DNA of 64,000 nt. Origin: Pedobacter ginsengisoli. GTDB taxonomy: Bacteria > Bacteroidota > Bacteroidia > Sphingobacteriales > Sphingobacteriaceae. The stretch spans positions 992,001 to 1,056,000 of the forward strand of contig NZ_JASSYX010000003.1 of assembly GCF_030244015.1 (NCBI RefSeq), read 5' to 3'. This document shows, in pieces, positions 15,503 to 24,279 of this stretch. Within the stretch, counting starts at the first letter, position 1. Each line of letters begins with the position of its first letter. A program made the translations under genes and the position numbers. The notes under the pieces were generated by a model. The model saw nothing but the letters and a program-made list of their open reading frames with translations, had not been told where the DNA came from and ran no database searches.

Positions 15503-17791
15503 ATGGAAATCTATTTAAAAAAACACAAATTGAAAAGATCAATTATCGCAGCCTTAGCTGTGCTGCTTGCGCCTGCTTTCTTAAATGCGCAAACCAAACC
15601 TGATGTTAAGTCCAGAAGAGATACCTCGATCAGACTGGATGAAATTATCATCAAAGGCACCAGGGCCAATGAAAAGTCTGCCACCACCTATAAAAACATC
15701 AGCAAAGAAGAGATCGAAGCCAACAACTTTGGACAGGATCTACCCTTCATCCTTCAAAACACGCCTGGTGTTGTGGTAACCTCAGATGCGGGAGCCGGCG
15801 TGGGTTATACCGGTATCCGGATCAGGGGCAGTGATGCCAGCCGGGTCAACGTTACCATTAATGGCATTCCGTACAACGACAGTGAAAGCCAGGGAACATT
15901 CTGGGTAAACATGCCGGACTTTGCCTCCTCCACCGACAACATCCAGATCCAGCGGGGGGTAGGCACCTCTACCAATGGCGCCGGAGCTTTCGGCGGAAGC
16001 CTGAATCTGCAGACCGCTGCTCCCTCAGAAAACGCTTATGCGGAGCTGAACAACAGCTACGGTTCATTCAACACCTTAAAGAATACCGTTAAAGTTGGTA
16101 CCGGACTGATCGGCAACAAATGGAGTTTTGACGGACGTCTTTCGAGAATCAAATCAGACGGCTTTATAGACCGCGCCGCATCCGACCTCAAATCTTATTT
16201 CCTGTCAGGCGCCTACTATGGCAAAAAAGACCTGTTCCGTGTCAATGTTTTTGCAGGTACAGAAAAGACCTACCAAGCCTGGAACGGTATACCGGAGTCA
16301 AGGGTAAACGGCGATGTTGCAGGGATGCAGGCTTTCATAGACCGCAACTATTTAAGTGATGCCGATGCCGCAAATCTCCTCAATTCCAACAGCAGGACTT
16401 ACAATTCTTTCACCTACAAAGACCAGACAGACAATTACAGGCAGAACCATTACCAGGCATTATATGCAAGACAGTTCACCGACCAGTTCTCATTCAACGC
16501 CGCATTGCACTATACAGACGGACAAGGCTATTTTGAAGAATTTAAATCCGGAGATAAATTTTCCAAATACGGGCTTCCTGATGTGACTGTGGGCGGAACT
16601 ACTGTTGAAGAGACCGATCTCGTCCGCCGCCGCTGGCTGGACAATGACTTTTACGGGCTTACCTATGCATTCAATTACCAACCCCAGTCTAACCTGAGTT
16701 TCACGCTCGGCGGTGCTTACAATGAATACCGCGGAAAACACTTTGGCGAGATCACCTGGGCACAGTTTGCAGGTTCGGTCAGCGAGGATTTCCACTACTA
16801 TGACGGTAAAGGAAACAAAGATGACTTTAATGTTTATGGCAAAGTAAACTACAGCCCTATAGAAAAACTAAGCCTGTTTGCTGACCTTCAATACCGGAAT
16901 GTGGGTTACCGGATCAGCGGCAGTGACAAAAACCTGAAGCCGCTTGACTTTGACAACAATTACAATTTCTTCAACCCTAAAATAGGGGCTACGATATTCC
17001 TCAACGCGCAAAGCAATGTCTATGCTTCTTACAGCAGGGCCAATAAAGAACCCAACCGTGATGACTTTACCAATTTAAAGACAGGACTTCCTGTACCAAA
17101 GGCAGAAAAGCTCAACGATCTGGAAGCAGGTTACCGCTTTAAGAATGACAGGTTTAGTGCCGGGGCAAATGTCTATGGCATGTTCTACAAAGACCAGTTG
17201 ATCTTTACCGGCGAGATCAACGAATATTCGGATGCCTACCGTCAAAACGTGGACAAAAGTTACCGCATCGGCCTTGAACTGGATGCTTCTTATACCATAA
17301 ACCCTCAGTTTATCCTGAATGCGAACGCGGCATTCAGCCGGAATAAGATCAAAAATTACATAGACTACGTGCCGGAATATGATGACAACTTTGACATCGC
17401 CCGTCTGGTAACCACTACTTATGCGAGTCCGGACATTGCATTCTCACCAGCATCAGTGCTATTTGGTGAACTGGTTTACAAGCCATTCAAAGGTCTGGCA
17501 GCAGCCTGGCAGAGCAAATATGTAGGCGGGCAGTTTATGGACAATACCCAGGATGACAGTCGAAAACTGGACGCATACTTTGTCAACAACCTGAGACTGG
17601 GATACGATTTCAAACTAAGCGGGATCAAAAAAGTCAACATCGGCCTGCTGGTCAACAACATCCTCGATGAAAAGTATGAAAGCAATGGTTATACCTACAG
17701 TTCCATCTACCAGGGCGCCACGACTACGGAAAACTTTTACTTTACGCAGGCGGGAACTAATTTCTTACTTTCGCTCAACCTGAAATTTTAA
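15503..17791 (+). CDS. TonB-dependent outer-membrane receptor, probably for thiamine or its derivatives
   Basis: 762 residues: signal peptide (about 1-29, ending FLNAQ), a TonB-box-like strand (IRLDEIIIKGTR), the plug domain (about 55-165, with LPFILQNTPGVVV, GYTGIRIRGSDASRVNVTINGIPYND and RGVGTSTNGAGAFGGSLN) and a C-terminal barrel ending with an aromatic pattern (LLSLNLKF). It lacks the N-terminal carboxypeptidase-like extension of SusC proteins, so it is a vitamin/siderophore-type receptor. Control by a TPP riboswitch points to uptake of thiamine, TPP or a breakdown product. A ThiE-like gene follows 4 nt later in the same operon. Confidence 0.93.
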   Translation: MEIYLKKHKLKRSIIAALAVLLAPAFLNAQTKPDVKSRRDTSIRLDEIIIKGTRANEKSATTYKNISKEEIEANNFGQDLPFILQNTPGVVVTSDAGAGVGYTGIRIRGSDASRVNVTINGIPYNDSESQGTFWVNMPDFASSTDNIQIQRGVGTSTNGAGAFGGSLNLQTAAPSENAYAELNNSYGSFNTLKNTVKVGTGLIGNKWSFDGRLSRIKSDGFIDRAASDLKSYFLSGAYYGKKDLFRVNVFAGTEKTYQAWNGIPESRVNGDVAGMQAFIDRNYLSDADAANLLNSNSRTYNSFTYKDQTDNYRQNHYQALYARQFTDQFSFNAALHYTDGQGYFEEFKSGDKFSKYGLPDVTVGGTTVEETDLVRRRWLDNDFYGLTYAFNYQPQSNLSFTLGGAYNEYRGKHFGEITWAQFAGSVSEDFHYYDGKGNKDDFNVYGKVNYSPIEKLSLFADLQYRNVGYRISGSDKNLKPLDFDNNYNFFNPKIGATIFLNAQSNVYASYSRANKEPNRDDFTNLKTGLPVPKAEKLNDLEAGYRFKNDRFSAGANVYGMFYKDQLIFTGEINEYSDAYRQNVDKSYRIGLELDASYTINPQFILNANAAFSRNKIKNYIDYVPEYDDNFDIARLVTTTYASPDIAFSPASVLFGELVYKPFKGLAAAWQSKYVGGQFMDNTQDDSRKLDAYFVNNLRLGYDFKLSGIKKVNIGLLVNNILDEKYESNGYTYSSIYQGATTTENFYFTQAGTNFLLSLNLKF

Positions 17792-17795
17792 CACC

Positions 17796-18428
17796 ATGAA
17801 GAAGTTCATCGAGAAATTACATTTTATCACACACGATATTGAACAGTTGAGCCATGTGCAGCAGGCGCAGGTTGCCTGTGAAACCGGGGCCAAGTGGATC
17901 CAATACCGTTGTCTGACCAAAAGTGACGATGAACTCTTACAGGATATCAACACCATTGCAGAGATCTGTGACGACTGGGGCGCCACCCTTATCGTCACAG
18001 ATCATGTGCACCTCAATGGCAAGGCCGACATACAGGGGTTTCACATTGAGGACATGGATGCGGACTTTATTAAACTGAGGGAGCTGCTTGGCGAAGCCTG
18101 TACCATAGGCGGTTCAGCCAATACAATAGCAGGTCTGGTCAGACTTGCACGGGAAGGCGCCGATTACGCAGGCTTCGGGCCTTTTTCCCATACAGATACC
18201 AAGCCCAATTACTTTGAGCACCTCGGCATCGATGGTTACCGCGAAGCCATACTGCAGCTTCAGCAAAAACACATTGACCTTCCGGTCCTGGCTGTTGGCG
18301 GGGTAACCCTCCATGATGTAGAGGAACTCCTGCAAACCGGTGTTTTTGGCATAGCCGTCTCTTCAGCCATCAACCAGGCCGAAGATATGCGCAGTGCTTA
18401 TTTGTCATTTTATGACAAGATTATGTAA
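17796..18428 (+). CDS. thiE: Thiamine phosphate synthase
   Basis: Joins the pyrimidine (HMP-PP) and thiazole phosphates into thiamine phosphate. The 210-residue TIM barrel keeps the family landmarks: WIQYR, a diphosphate/Mg region (LIVTDHVHL, where many ThiE proteins have NDR), GGSANT, ADYAGFGPFSHTDTKP, LAVGGV and FGIAVSSAI. The substitutions in the second and third motifs are conservative but leave some room for a TenI-like role. It is second in the TPP-riboswitch operon, directly after the receptor and away from other thi genes. That suggests assembly of thiamine from a salvaged thiazole or pyrimidine moiety (inference). Confidence 0.88.
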   Translation: MKKFIEKLHFITHDIEQLSHVQQAQVACETGAKWIQYRCLTKSDDELLQDINTIAEICDDWGATLIVTDHVHLNGKADIQGFHIEDMDADFIKLRELLGEACTIGGSANTIAGLVRLAREGADYAGFGPFSHTDTKPNYFEHLGIDGYREAILQLQQKHIDLPVLAVGGVTLHDVEELLQTGVFGIAVSSAINQAEDMRSAYLSFYDKIM

Positions 18429-18493
18429 TACCGGGCCCATCAGGCATTAAAATTTCTTTGCGTAAAACTTACATTTGTGCAAAATCTTTCCTG

Positions 18494-19771
18494 TTGGAAA
18501 ACTCAGACATTATAGCGCCAAAAATACCTTTTTACGCAGCCCTGTTATACAGAGAGTTCAGATCCTATCTTGGCATGCGTTTCTTCTTCACATTTGCGTA
18601 CCAAATGCAGGCGGTCATTATTGGCTTTCACATTTACGAACTTACAAATGACAAACTGGCGCTTGGCCTGATTGGTCTGTGTGAAGCCATTCCGGCAATC
18701 AGCATCGCATTATACGGAGGCTATGTTGCCGATAAATCAGAAAAGCGCGGATTGCTGCTCAAGATCTTTTCCGGAGTATTCCTCTGCACTGTGATCATGC
18801 TCATTGTCACCACCAAAAGCATGCATGCCTATGTCTCCGCCAGTTACATTGTTCCTATCATGTACCTGATGATATTTGGTATTGGTGTCGCCAGAGGGTT
18901 CTTCAGCCCGGCCGTATTTTCACTCATGGCGCAAATTGTTCCCAAAAAACTTTACCCCAATTCGAGTACCTGGAACAGTTCCAGCTGGCAGGCAGCTTCC
19001 ATTCTTGGTCCGGCGGCCGGCGGTATCATATATGGTTATTATGGGATTACCGTCACCTACTATGTGATCATTACCTTTGTGTTTATCTCACTGGTTTGTA
19101 TCTTCTTTCTAAAATCCCACCCACCCACTTTCATTCCAAAAGAAAGCATTGCAAAGAGCCTGACAGAAGGTGTACAGTTTGTATTTAAAAATAAAATGAT
19201 GCTGGGTGCCATGAGCCTTGACCTCTTCTCGGTATTCTTTGGGGGTGCGGTTGCTTTGCTCCCGGTATTTGCCAAGGACATTCTGCACGTAGGATCAGAA
19301 GGCTTGGGTCTAATGCGTGCAGCAGCCTCTACCGGCGCTGTGGTGACCATGCTCAGCATGACAGTCATCTCGCCCATGAACAAACCATGGCGGAACCTGC
19401 TCATTGCGGTTACCGGATTTGGGATCAGCATCATTTGCTACGGCCTGTCTAAAAATTTCTACCTGACACTCGCCTTTTTATTTATGGAAGGAGCCTTCGA
19501 CAGCGTAAGTGTCATTATCCGTTCTACCATTATGCAACTGCTTACACCCGATGAAATGCGGGGCCGGGTATCAGCGGTCAATACCATGTTTATTGGTTCA
19601 TCCAACGAAATAGGTGCCTTTGAATCAGGACTTACCGCAAAACTGATGCGGACAGTGCCAGCCGTAGTATTTGGAGGCGGCATGACCATCCTGGTAGCAG
19701 GTATTACTTACCTCAAAACCAAAAGTCTGATCAGATTAAGCCTGCAGGAGATCAATGAACAAAAAGCTTAA
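18494..19771 (+). CDS. MFS transporter
   Basis: A 12-segment major facilitator; 425 residues from the TTG at 18494. Hydrophobic helices alternate with MFS loops such as YGGYVADKSEKRG between helices 2 and 3, and TPDEMRGRVSAVNTMF in the second half. That motif, and the opening YREFRSYLGMRFFFTFAYQMQAV, place it near the EntS/MFS_3 exporters. An upstream TTG at 18458 is possible, but a -7-like TACATTTG at 18470-18477 would then lie inside the gene, so the later start is preferred. It is convergent with the ABC gene, with only 2 nt between stops. Substrate unknown. Confidence 0.85.
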   Translation: MENSDIIAPKIPFYAALLYREFRSYLGMRFFFTFAYQMQAVIIGFHIYELTNDKLALGLIGLCEAIPAISIALYGGYVADKSEKRGLLLKIFSGVFLCTVIMLIVTTKSMHAYVSASYIVPIMYLMIFGIGVARGFFSPAVFSLMAQIVPKKLYPNSSTWNSSSWQAASILGPAAGGIIYGYYGITVTYYVIITFVFISLVCIFFLKSHPPTFIPKESIAKSLTEGVQFVFKNKMMLGAMSLDLFSVFFGGAVALLPVFAKDILHVGSEGLGLMRAAASTGAVVTMLSMTVISPMNKPWRNLLIAVTGFGISIICYGLSKNFYLTLAFLFMEGAFDSVSVIIRSTIMQLLTPDEMRGRVSAVNTMFIGSSNEIGAFESGLTAKLMRTVPAVVFGGGMTILVAGITYLKTKSLIRLSLQEINEQKA

Positions 19772-19773
19772 TT

Positions 19774-21534
19774 TTAGCTCATTGCCTCTTCTTCCACACG
19801 CTCACCGATCTGCTGTCTCCACATGGCATAATATAGGCCTTTTTCCTCCAGCAGGTCTGCATGTCTGCCCTGCTCTATGATGTTTCCTTTCTCCAGCACA
19901 TAGATCCTGTCGGCATGCTTGATGGTCGACAAGCGGTGTGCGATTAAAATCGTAATGTGACTGGTCAGTACCGATACATCCCTGATTGTTGCCGTGATCT
20001 CTTCTTCCGTCAAAGAATCCAGCGAAGAAGTTGCCTCATCAAAAACCAAAATATCCGGACGGCGCAACAATGCCCTGGCAATAGACAATCTTTGCTTCTC
20101 TCCACCAGAAACCTTCACTCCGCCTTCTCCGATTACAGTATCCAGGCCCTTATCCGCTCTCGCCATCAGGTTCTGACAGGCAGCTTGCTGCAATACCCGC
20201 AAACAATCTTCATCACTGGCACCAGGTTTAACAAACTGCAGGTTTTCCCTGATCGTTCCTGAAAACAACTGGGTGTCCTGGGTTACAAAACCTATTTTTT
20301 CGCGCAGCATGTCTAAATTAATTTCAGTCCCCGAAGTTCTGTTGTACAGCACCTGCCCTTCGACCGGCTGATAAAGACCCACCAGCAATTTGACCAGTGT
20401 TGTTTTACCCGAACCCGACGGTCCTACAAAAGCAATTGTCTCCCCGTTATTTACCGTAAAATTCACATGGTTCAGCGCATTGCTCTTGCCGGACAAATGT
20501 TTAAAAGCTACATTGGAAAAGGCCACTGTTTCAATTCTTTCCAATTGGACAGGGTTTATGGGTTTCTGTTCAACCGGTGTATTCAAAATGTTCTTGAAAT
20601 TGCCCAGCGATATTTCTGCTTCTCTCCAGGCCAAAATCACATTGCCCAATTCCTGCAAGGGGCCAAAAAGGAAAAACGAATAGAATAAGAAGGAGAAATA
20701 CTGCCCTGGTGTAATGGCCTTGTCAAAGATCAGCATCAGTAATACCACTACCATGGTGCTGCGTACAAGATTTACAGTAGTTCCCTGTACAAAGCTCATG
20801 CTGCGTACATATTTAACTTTTCTCAACTCGAGGCCCAGAATTTTATAGGTAGTTTTATTAAGGCGGTCAATTTCCTGGCTTGCCAGCCCAAGGCTTTTCA
20901 CAAGTTCGATATTCCTCAATGATTCCGTTGTCGACCCCGCCAACGCCGTAGTTTCCGCCACAATGGAACGCTGGATGGTCTTGATCTTCCGGCTCAGAAA
21001 CCAGCTTAAAAAGCTGATAATCGGAATAGAAGCAGCATAGATCAGAGAAACTTTATAACTGACTGAAAGGGAGTAAACGATCACAAATATCAAACCGATC
21101 AGACTCACGAAAAGAATACTGATGAACGAAGTGATGAATTTCTCACTGTCCAGTCTTACTTTTTGCAGAATCCCCAGGGTCTCTCCGCTTCGCTGGTCCT
21201 CGAATACCTGATAAGGCAATTCCAAAGAATGCTTTAACCCATCGGCGTACATTTTTGCACCGACCTTTTGCACAATGATATTGGTAAAATAATCCTGAAA
21301 GTTTTTGGCAATCCTTGATACCATTGCAGCACCGACTGCCAATCCCACCAGGCCCAGAATACCCCATATGTATTCCGTTCGGCTCAACTCATTATGCCTG
21401 TTGATATAACGGTCCAGAATCCTTCCGGTAAAGTACGGGTCCATCAGAGAGAACCCTATGTTAAATGCCGCAAGTACCAGCGCCAGGACGACAATCCATT
21501 TATGTGCTTTTAAATATTGGAGCAGTAAATTCAT
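19774..21534 (-). CDS. ABC exporter, fused permease and ATPase
   Basis: 586 residues, the size of a half-transporter that works as a dimer. The membrane domain (about 1-310) has six segments starting with WIVVLALVLAAFNIGFSL. The nucleotide-binding domain has Walker A GPSGSGKTT, the Q-loop in VTQDTQLF, signature VSGGEKQRL, Walker B ILVFDEATSSLD and the H-loop in IAHRLSTI. The order resembles MsbA/LmrA-type lipid or multidrug exporters; substrate cannot be inferred. A frr terminator separates it from the genes upstream, and a -7-like TATTTTTG (21554-21561, minus) stands 19 nt before the ATG. Confidence 0.93.
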   Translation of the reverse strand: MNLLLQYLKAHKWIVVLALVLAAFNIGFSLMDPYFTGRILDRYINRHNELSRTEYIWGILGLVGLAVGAAMVSRIAKNFQDYFTNIIVQKVGAKMYADGLKHSLELPYQVFEDQRSGETLGILQKVRLDSEKFITSFISILFVSLIGLIFVIVYSLSVSYKVSLIYAASIPIISFLSWFLSRKIKTIQRSIVAETTALAGSTTESLRNIELVKSLGLASQEIDRLNKTTYKILGLELRKVKYVRSMSFVQGTTVNLVRSTMVVVLLMLIFDKAITPGQYFSFLFYSFFLFGPLQELGNVILAWREAEISLGNFKNILNTPVEQKPINPVQLERIETVAFSNVAFKHLSGKSNALNHVNFTVNNGETIAFVGPSGSGKTTLVKLLVGLYQPVEGQVLYNRTSGTEINLDMLREKIGFVTQDTQLFSGTIRENLQFVKPGASDEDCLRVLQQAACQNLMARADKGLDTVIGEGGVKVSGGEKQRLSIARALLRRPDILVFDEATSSLDSLTEEEITATIRDVSVLTSHITILIAHRLSTIKHADRIYVLEKGNIIEQGRHADLLEEKGLYYAMWRQQIGERVEEEAMS

Positions 21535-21553
21535 TATTTTGTGGTTAAGCTGG

Positions 21554-21597
21554 CAAAAATAAATAAAGGGAATGAAGCATTTACCTCATTCCCTTTA
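21554..21597 (-). terminator. Terminator of frr, overlapping a -7 box for the ABC gene
   Basis: Minus strand: an 11-bp stem (21586-21596 with 21565-21575), 10-nt loop, then ATTTATTTTTG. The same T-rich tail contains TATTTTTG (21554-21561), a -7-like element for the downstream ABC exporter, so one sequence may both end and begin transcription. Confidence 0.75.
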
Positions 21598-21623
21598 AAT
21601 TACTTATAGATTATAAATCTGGT

Positions 21624-22187
21624 TTATACCGTCATGATGTCCTTTTCCTTTAGCTCCGCGTGTTTATCAACCTTAATAATATAGGCGTCAGTAATCTTTT
21701 GAACCTCCGTTTCACCTGTTTTGATCTCATCATCAGAAACACTCTCGCCTTTCAGTTTCTTGATCTTTTCATTGGCATCCTTACGGATATTACGTACCGT
21801 AATGCGGCCCCTTTCAGCTTCTTCCTTTACCTTTTTTACAAGGTCTTTTCTGCGTTCCTCTGTTAGCGGCGGTACCACCAGTCTGATCACCACACCATCA
21901 TTCTGAGGATTGATGCCGATATTTGCTTCCATAATCGCCCGTTCTATTGGCACCAGCATGTTTTTCTCCCATGGCTGAACGATCAGCGTACGGGCATCCG
22001 GGGTATTTATGCTGGCCACCTGGCTCAGTGCAGTTGCACTTCCATAATAATCAACCACGATTCCATCAAGCATTCCCGCCGAAGCTTTTCCCGCACGGAT
22101 TTTAGTCAGTTCTGACTCGCAATGTAAAATTGCCTTATCCATGGATACCTGTGCATCTTGCAGTTGTTTCTTTATGAGGTCATTCAT
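21624..22187 (-). CDS. frr: Ribosome recycling factor
   Basis: Splits post-termination ribosomes together with EF-G. The 187 residues are the standard length and align throughout: an N-terminal helix (MNDLIKKQLQDAQVSMDKAI), the conserved LTKIRAGKASAGMLDGIVVDYYG, the beta domain (INTPDARTLIVQPWEK) and the C-terminal helices with PPLTEERRKDLVKKVKEEAE and VRNIRKDANEKIKKL. It follows pyrH by 42 nt in the same direction, the usual pyrH-frr pairing, and ends in a terminator. Confidence 0.98.
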   Translation of the reverse strand: MNDLIKKQLQDAQVSMDKAILHCESELTKIRAGKASAGMLDGIVVDYYGSATALSQVASINTPDARTLIVQPWEKNMLVPIERAIMEANIGINPQNDGVVIRLVVPPLTEERRKDLVKKVKEEAERGRITVRNIRKDANEKIKKLKGESVSDDEIKTGETEVQKITDAYIIKVDKHAELKEKDIMTV

Positions 22188-22229
22188 AACATTTAAATTT
22201 ATAGCAAATATAAAATTTAGAATCAGTTT

Positions 22230-22934
22230 TTATCTTACCAGCGTTCCGATCTCCTCACCTCCGGCAATCTTCATGAAGTTACCAGACTTGTTCATGTCAA
22301 ACACAATGATCGGCAACTTATTTTCTTCGCAAAGGGTAAAAGCTGTCATGTCCATGACGTTCAAACCTTTAGCATATACCTCCTTGAATGAGATTTCAGC
22401 ATATTTAGTAGCAGCCGGATCTTTCTCCGGGTCAGCGGTGTAAATTCCGTCTACCCGGGTACCTTTCAATACCACATCCGCTTTTATTTCTATAGCACGC
22501 AATGCTGCAGCTGAATCTGTAGTAAAATAAGGATTACCGGTACCGGCGCCGAAAATTACCACCCGGCCTTTTTCCAAATGGCGCACAGCCCTTCTTCTGA
22601 TAAAGGGTTCACAGATCTGCTCCATTTTAATCGCGGTCAGCAGCCTGGTTTTAAGTCCCACCTTTTCAAGCGCATCCTGTAAAGCCATACTATTGATCAC
22701 CGTTGCCAGCATACCCATATAGTCGGCCTGGGCGCGGTCCATTCCAGATTTCTCCGCACTTAAACCCCTGAAAATATTCCCGCCACCGATAACAATTGCA
22801 ATTTGAAGTCCTTCGTCATGTACTGCTTTGATGTCTTCGGCATATTGCCTTACTACCTCATTATCAATACCATATTGCTTCTCGCCCATCAGCGATTCGC
22901 CACTTAATTTGAGCAGGATCCGTTTATATTTCAT
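22230..22934 (-). CDS. pyrH: UMP kinase
   Basis: Phosphorylates UMP to UDP; a hexameric amino-acid-kinase fold. From the ATG at 22934 the protein has 234 residues and opens with [17 protein letters not shown], exactly the family N-terminus. Further motifs are [10 protein letters not shown], the NMP site [16 protein letters not shown] and [21 protein letters not shown] longer in-frame start at 23027 adds 31 residues unlike the family and overlaps nagA, so it is rejected. A -7 box (22940-22947) lies 5 nt before the ATG, suggesting a leaderless or very short-leader mRNA. It is first in the pyrH-frr unit. Confidence 0.97.
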   Translation of the reverse strand: MKYKRILLKLSGESLMGEKQYGIDNEVVRQYAEDIKAVHDEGLQIAIVIGGGNIFRGLSAEKSGMDRAQADYMGMLATVINSMALQDALEKVGLKTRLLTAIKMEQICEPFIRRRAVRHLEKGRVVIFGAGTGNPYFTTDSAAALRAIEIKADVVLKGTRVDGIYTADPEKDPAATKYAEISFKEVYAKGLNVMDMTAFTLCEENKLPIIVFDMNKSGNFMKIAGGEEIGTLVR

Positions 22935-22939
22935 GGCCT

Positions 22940-22970
22940 CAAACTTAGATAAAATTGCAAATAAATGCAA
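22940..22970 (-). promoter_or_regulatory. Promoter of pyrH-frr
   Basis: Minus strand: TTG (22970-22968), 20 nt, then TAAGTTTG (22947-22940), matching TAnnTTTG with a near-ideal spacer. The -7 box is 5 nt from the pyrH ATG. Confidence 0.6.
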
Positions 22971-22998
22971 TTTATTGTTCTCTCTGCTGTAAGCTGCT

Positions 22999-24111
22999 TC
23001 AGTATTTGTATTCCCGCCCGCCTGCAAATACTCTTTTCAGTTTCAGATCTTCTGAAATCAGTACCAGATCTGCCTTGCCGCCCACCATGACCTCACCCGT
23101 CTGTCCAGGAGTGTTTATCAATCTGGCAGGGTACAAAGAAGCCATTTTTAATGCATCAGACAGAGAAATCCCGCAATGCTCCACGCAATTTTGTACAGCC
23201 TGTAACAAAGTAATATTAGAACCGGACAAAGTTCCGTCAGGGGTAATGAACTTATCACCGGAAAGCTGGTGCTGATAAGGACCAATATTACATTCCGTAA
23301 CTGCATCAGTGATCAGGAACAGGCGGGCGCCCATTACTTTATGGCTGATCTTTACCATCGCAAAATCAACATGGCTGCCGTCAGCAATAATGCTGGCCAT
23401 TGCAGCAGGATGGTTATAAACCGCCGCAGGGAGGTTTGGCGTGCGGTGATGTATCGAAGGCATCGCGTTAAACAAATGTGTCGTGGTCTTAAAACCTTTA
23501 TCATAAGCTGCAGTGGCCTCCGCATAACCGGCATCACTATGACCGAGCGACAGTATCACATCCTGATCCAGTAAATAACTGATCACCTCGTCATCCTGCA
23601 GCTCAGCGGCAACTGTCATCATTTTCACTACCCCGTCCGCATGCTCCATCAGTCGTTTGACCTCATCCAGGGATGCCTTACGGATATATTCTGCAATATG
23701 TGCGCCCCTGCGTTTGGCGTTCAGGTAAGGTCCTTCCAGATGCAGGCCCAAAAAACCGACTGCATCCTCACGGTACGCTTTTGCTGCAGTGATGGACTGC
23801 CATACGATCTCAGATGTATTTGTAGCCACACAGGCCAGAAAGCCGGTTGTACCCTTATGCACAAGGTCCAGGTCCATTTGCCGCAATGTTTCTGTCTCCG
23901 GATATGCTGAAAACAAGTTCCCGCCGCTGCCGTAGATCTGCAGATCAATGAAACCGGCATTTAGAAAAGCCCCTTCACCGTCGATCACTTCACAACCTCC
24001 AGGCATCAAATCCTGACTGATCCTGGTAATCTTGCCGTTTTCTATAAATACAGTATGGTCCGTGACCAGCACATCACCATCAAAAAATTTACTGTTCGTT
24101 ATTGCGATCAT
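22999..24111 (-). CDS. nagA: N-acetylglucosamine-6-phosphate deacetylase
   Basis: Deacetylates GlcNAc-6-P to GlcN-6-P, linking amino-sugar salvage to glmS chemistry. From the ATG at 24111 the protein has 370 residues. It is an amidohydrolase barrel with [23 protein letters not shown] (metal Glu), [10 protein letters not shown] and [14 protein letters not shown] (metal His residues) and the catalytic Asp in FLITDAV. LQIYG replaces the common H-x-H pair of the first strand, as in single-metal NagA enzymes. The upstream TTG at 24135 falls in a -7 box and is rejected. The promoter area is a tandem 19-bp duplication. Confidence 0.95.
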   Translation of the reverse strand: MIAITNSKFFDGDVLVTDHTVFIENGKITRISQDLMPGGCEVIDGEGAFLNAGFIDLQIYGSGGNLFSAYPETETLRQMDLDLVHKGTTGFLACVATNTSEIVWQSITAAKAYREDAVGFLGLHLEGPYLNAKRRGAHIAEYIRKASLDEVKRLMEHADGVVKMMTVAAELQDDEVISYLLDQDVILSLGHSDAGYAEATAAYDKGFKTTTHLFNAMPSIHHRTPNLPAAVYNHPAAMASIIADGSHVDFAMVKISHKVMGARLFLITDAVTECNIGPYQHQLSGDKFITPDGTLSGSNITLLQAVQNCVEHCGISLSDALKMASLYPARLINTPGQTGEVMVGGKADLVLISEDLKLKRVFAGGREYKY

Positions 24112-24120
24112 AGGGTTTGC

Positions 24121-24159
24121 ATTGTACGGAGTCAAATATATTGTACAGCGTCAAATATA
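24121..24159 (-). repeat. Tandem 19-bp repeat duplicating the nagA promoter element
   Basis: Plus strand units ATTGTACGGAGTCAAATAT (24121-24139) and ATTGTACAGCGTCAAATAT (24140-24158) differ at 2 of 19 positions. On the minus strand each supplies TATATTTG (24159-24152 and 24140-24133), a full TAnnTTTG match. The proximal copy has TTTC exactly 19 nt upstream. The result is two -7 boxes one repeat apart in front of nagA. Confidence 0.7.
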
Positions 24160-24219
24160 GAAAATAATACACACCTGCCTCGCAATGACGAAGCCTTATG
24201 ATACAGTGCGAAAGTCTGA

Positions 24220-24256
24220 TAAACAAAAAAGGCCTTCTGATCACAGAAGGCCTTTT
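24220..24256 (-). terminator. Intrinsic terminator of the ribosomal operon (after tsf)
   Basis: A perfect 12-bp stem (24245-24256 with 24227-24238) with a 6-nt loop is followed on the minus strand by TTTTTTG. It lies 23 nt after the tsf stop. Confidence 0.93.
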
Positions 24257-24279
24257 CAATATCAAATGAATGCTAAAAA

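Noticed and set aside
14194..18428. Assigning PnuC firmly as a thiamine transporter
   Set aside because: The riboswitch and its promoter lie downstream of pnuC and the partner kinase is NadR-like, so sequence alone does not settle the substrate.
22935..23027. N-terminal extension of pyrH from an upstream start at 23027
   Set aside because: The added 31 residues do not resemble the family, overlap nagA by 29 nt and cross the -7 promoter element; the ATG at 22934 gives the standard UMP kinase start.
24112..24135. Upstream TTG start for nagA
   Set aside because: It lies within the TATATTTG promoter box, and the eight extra residues do not match the family.
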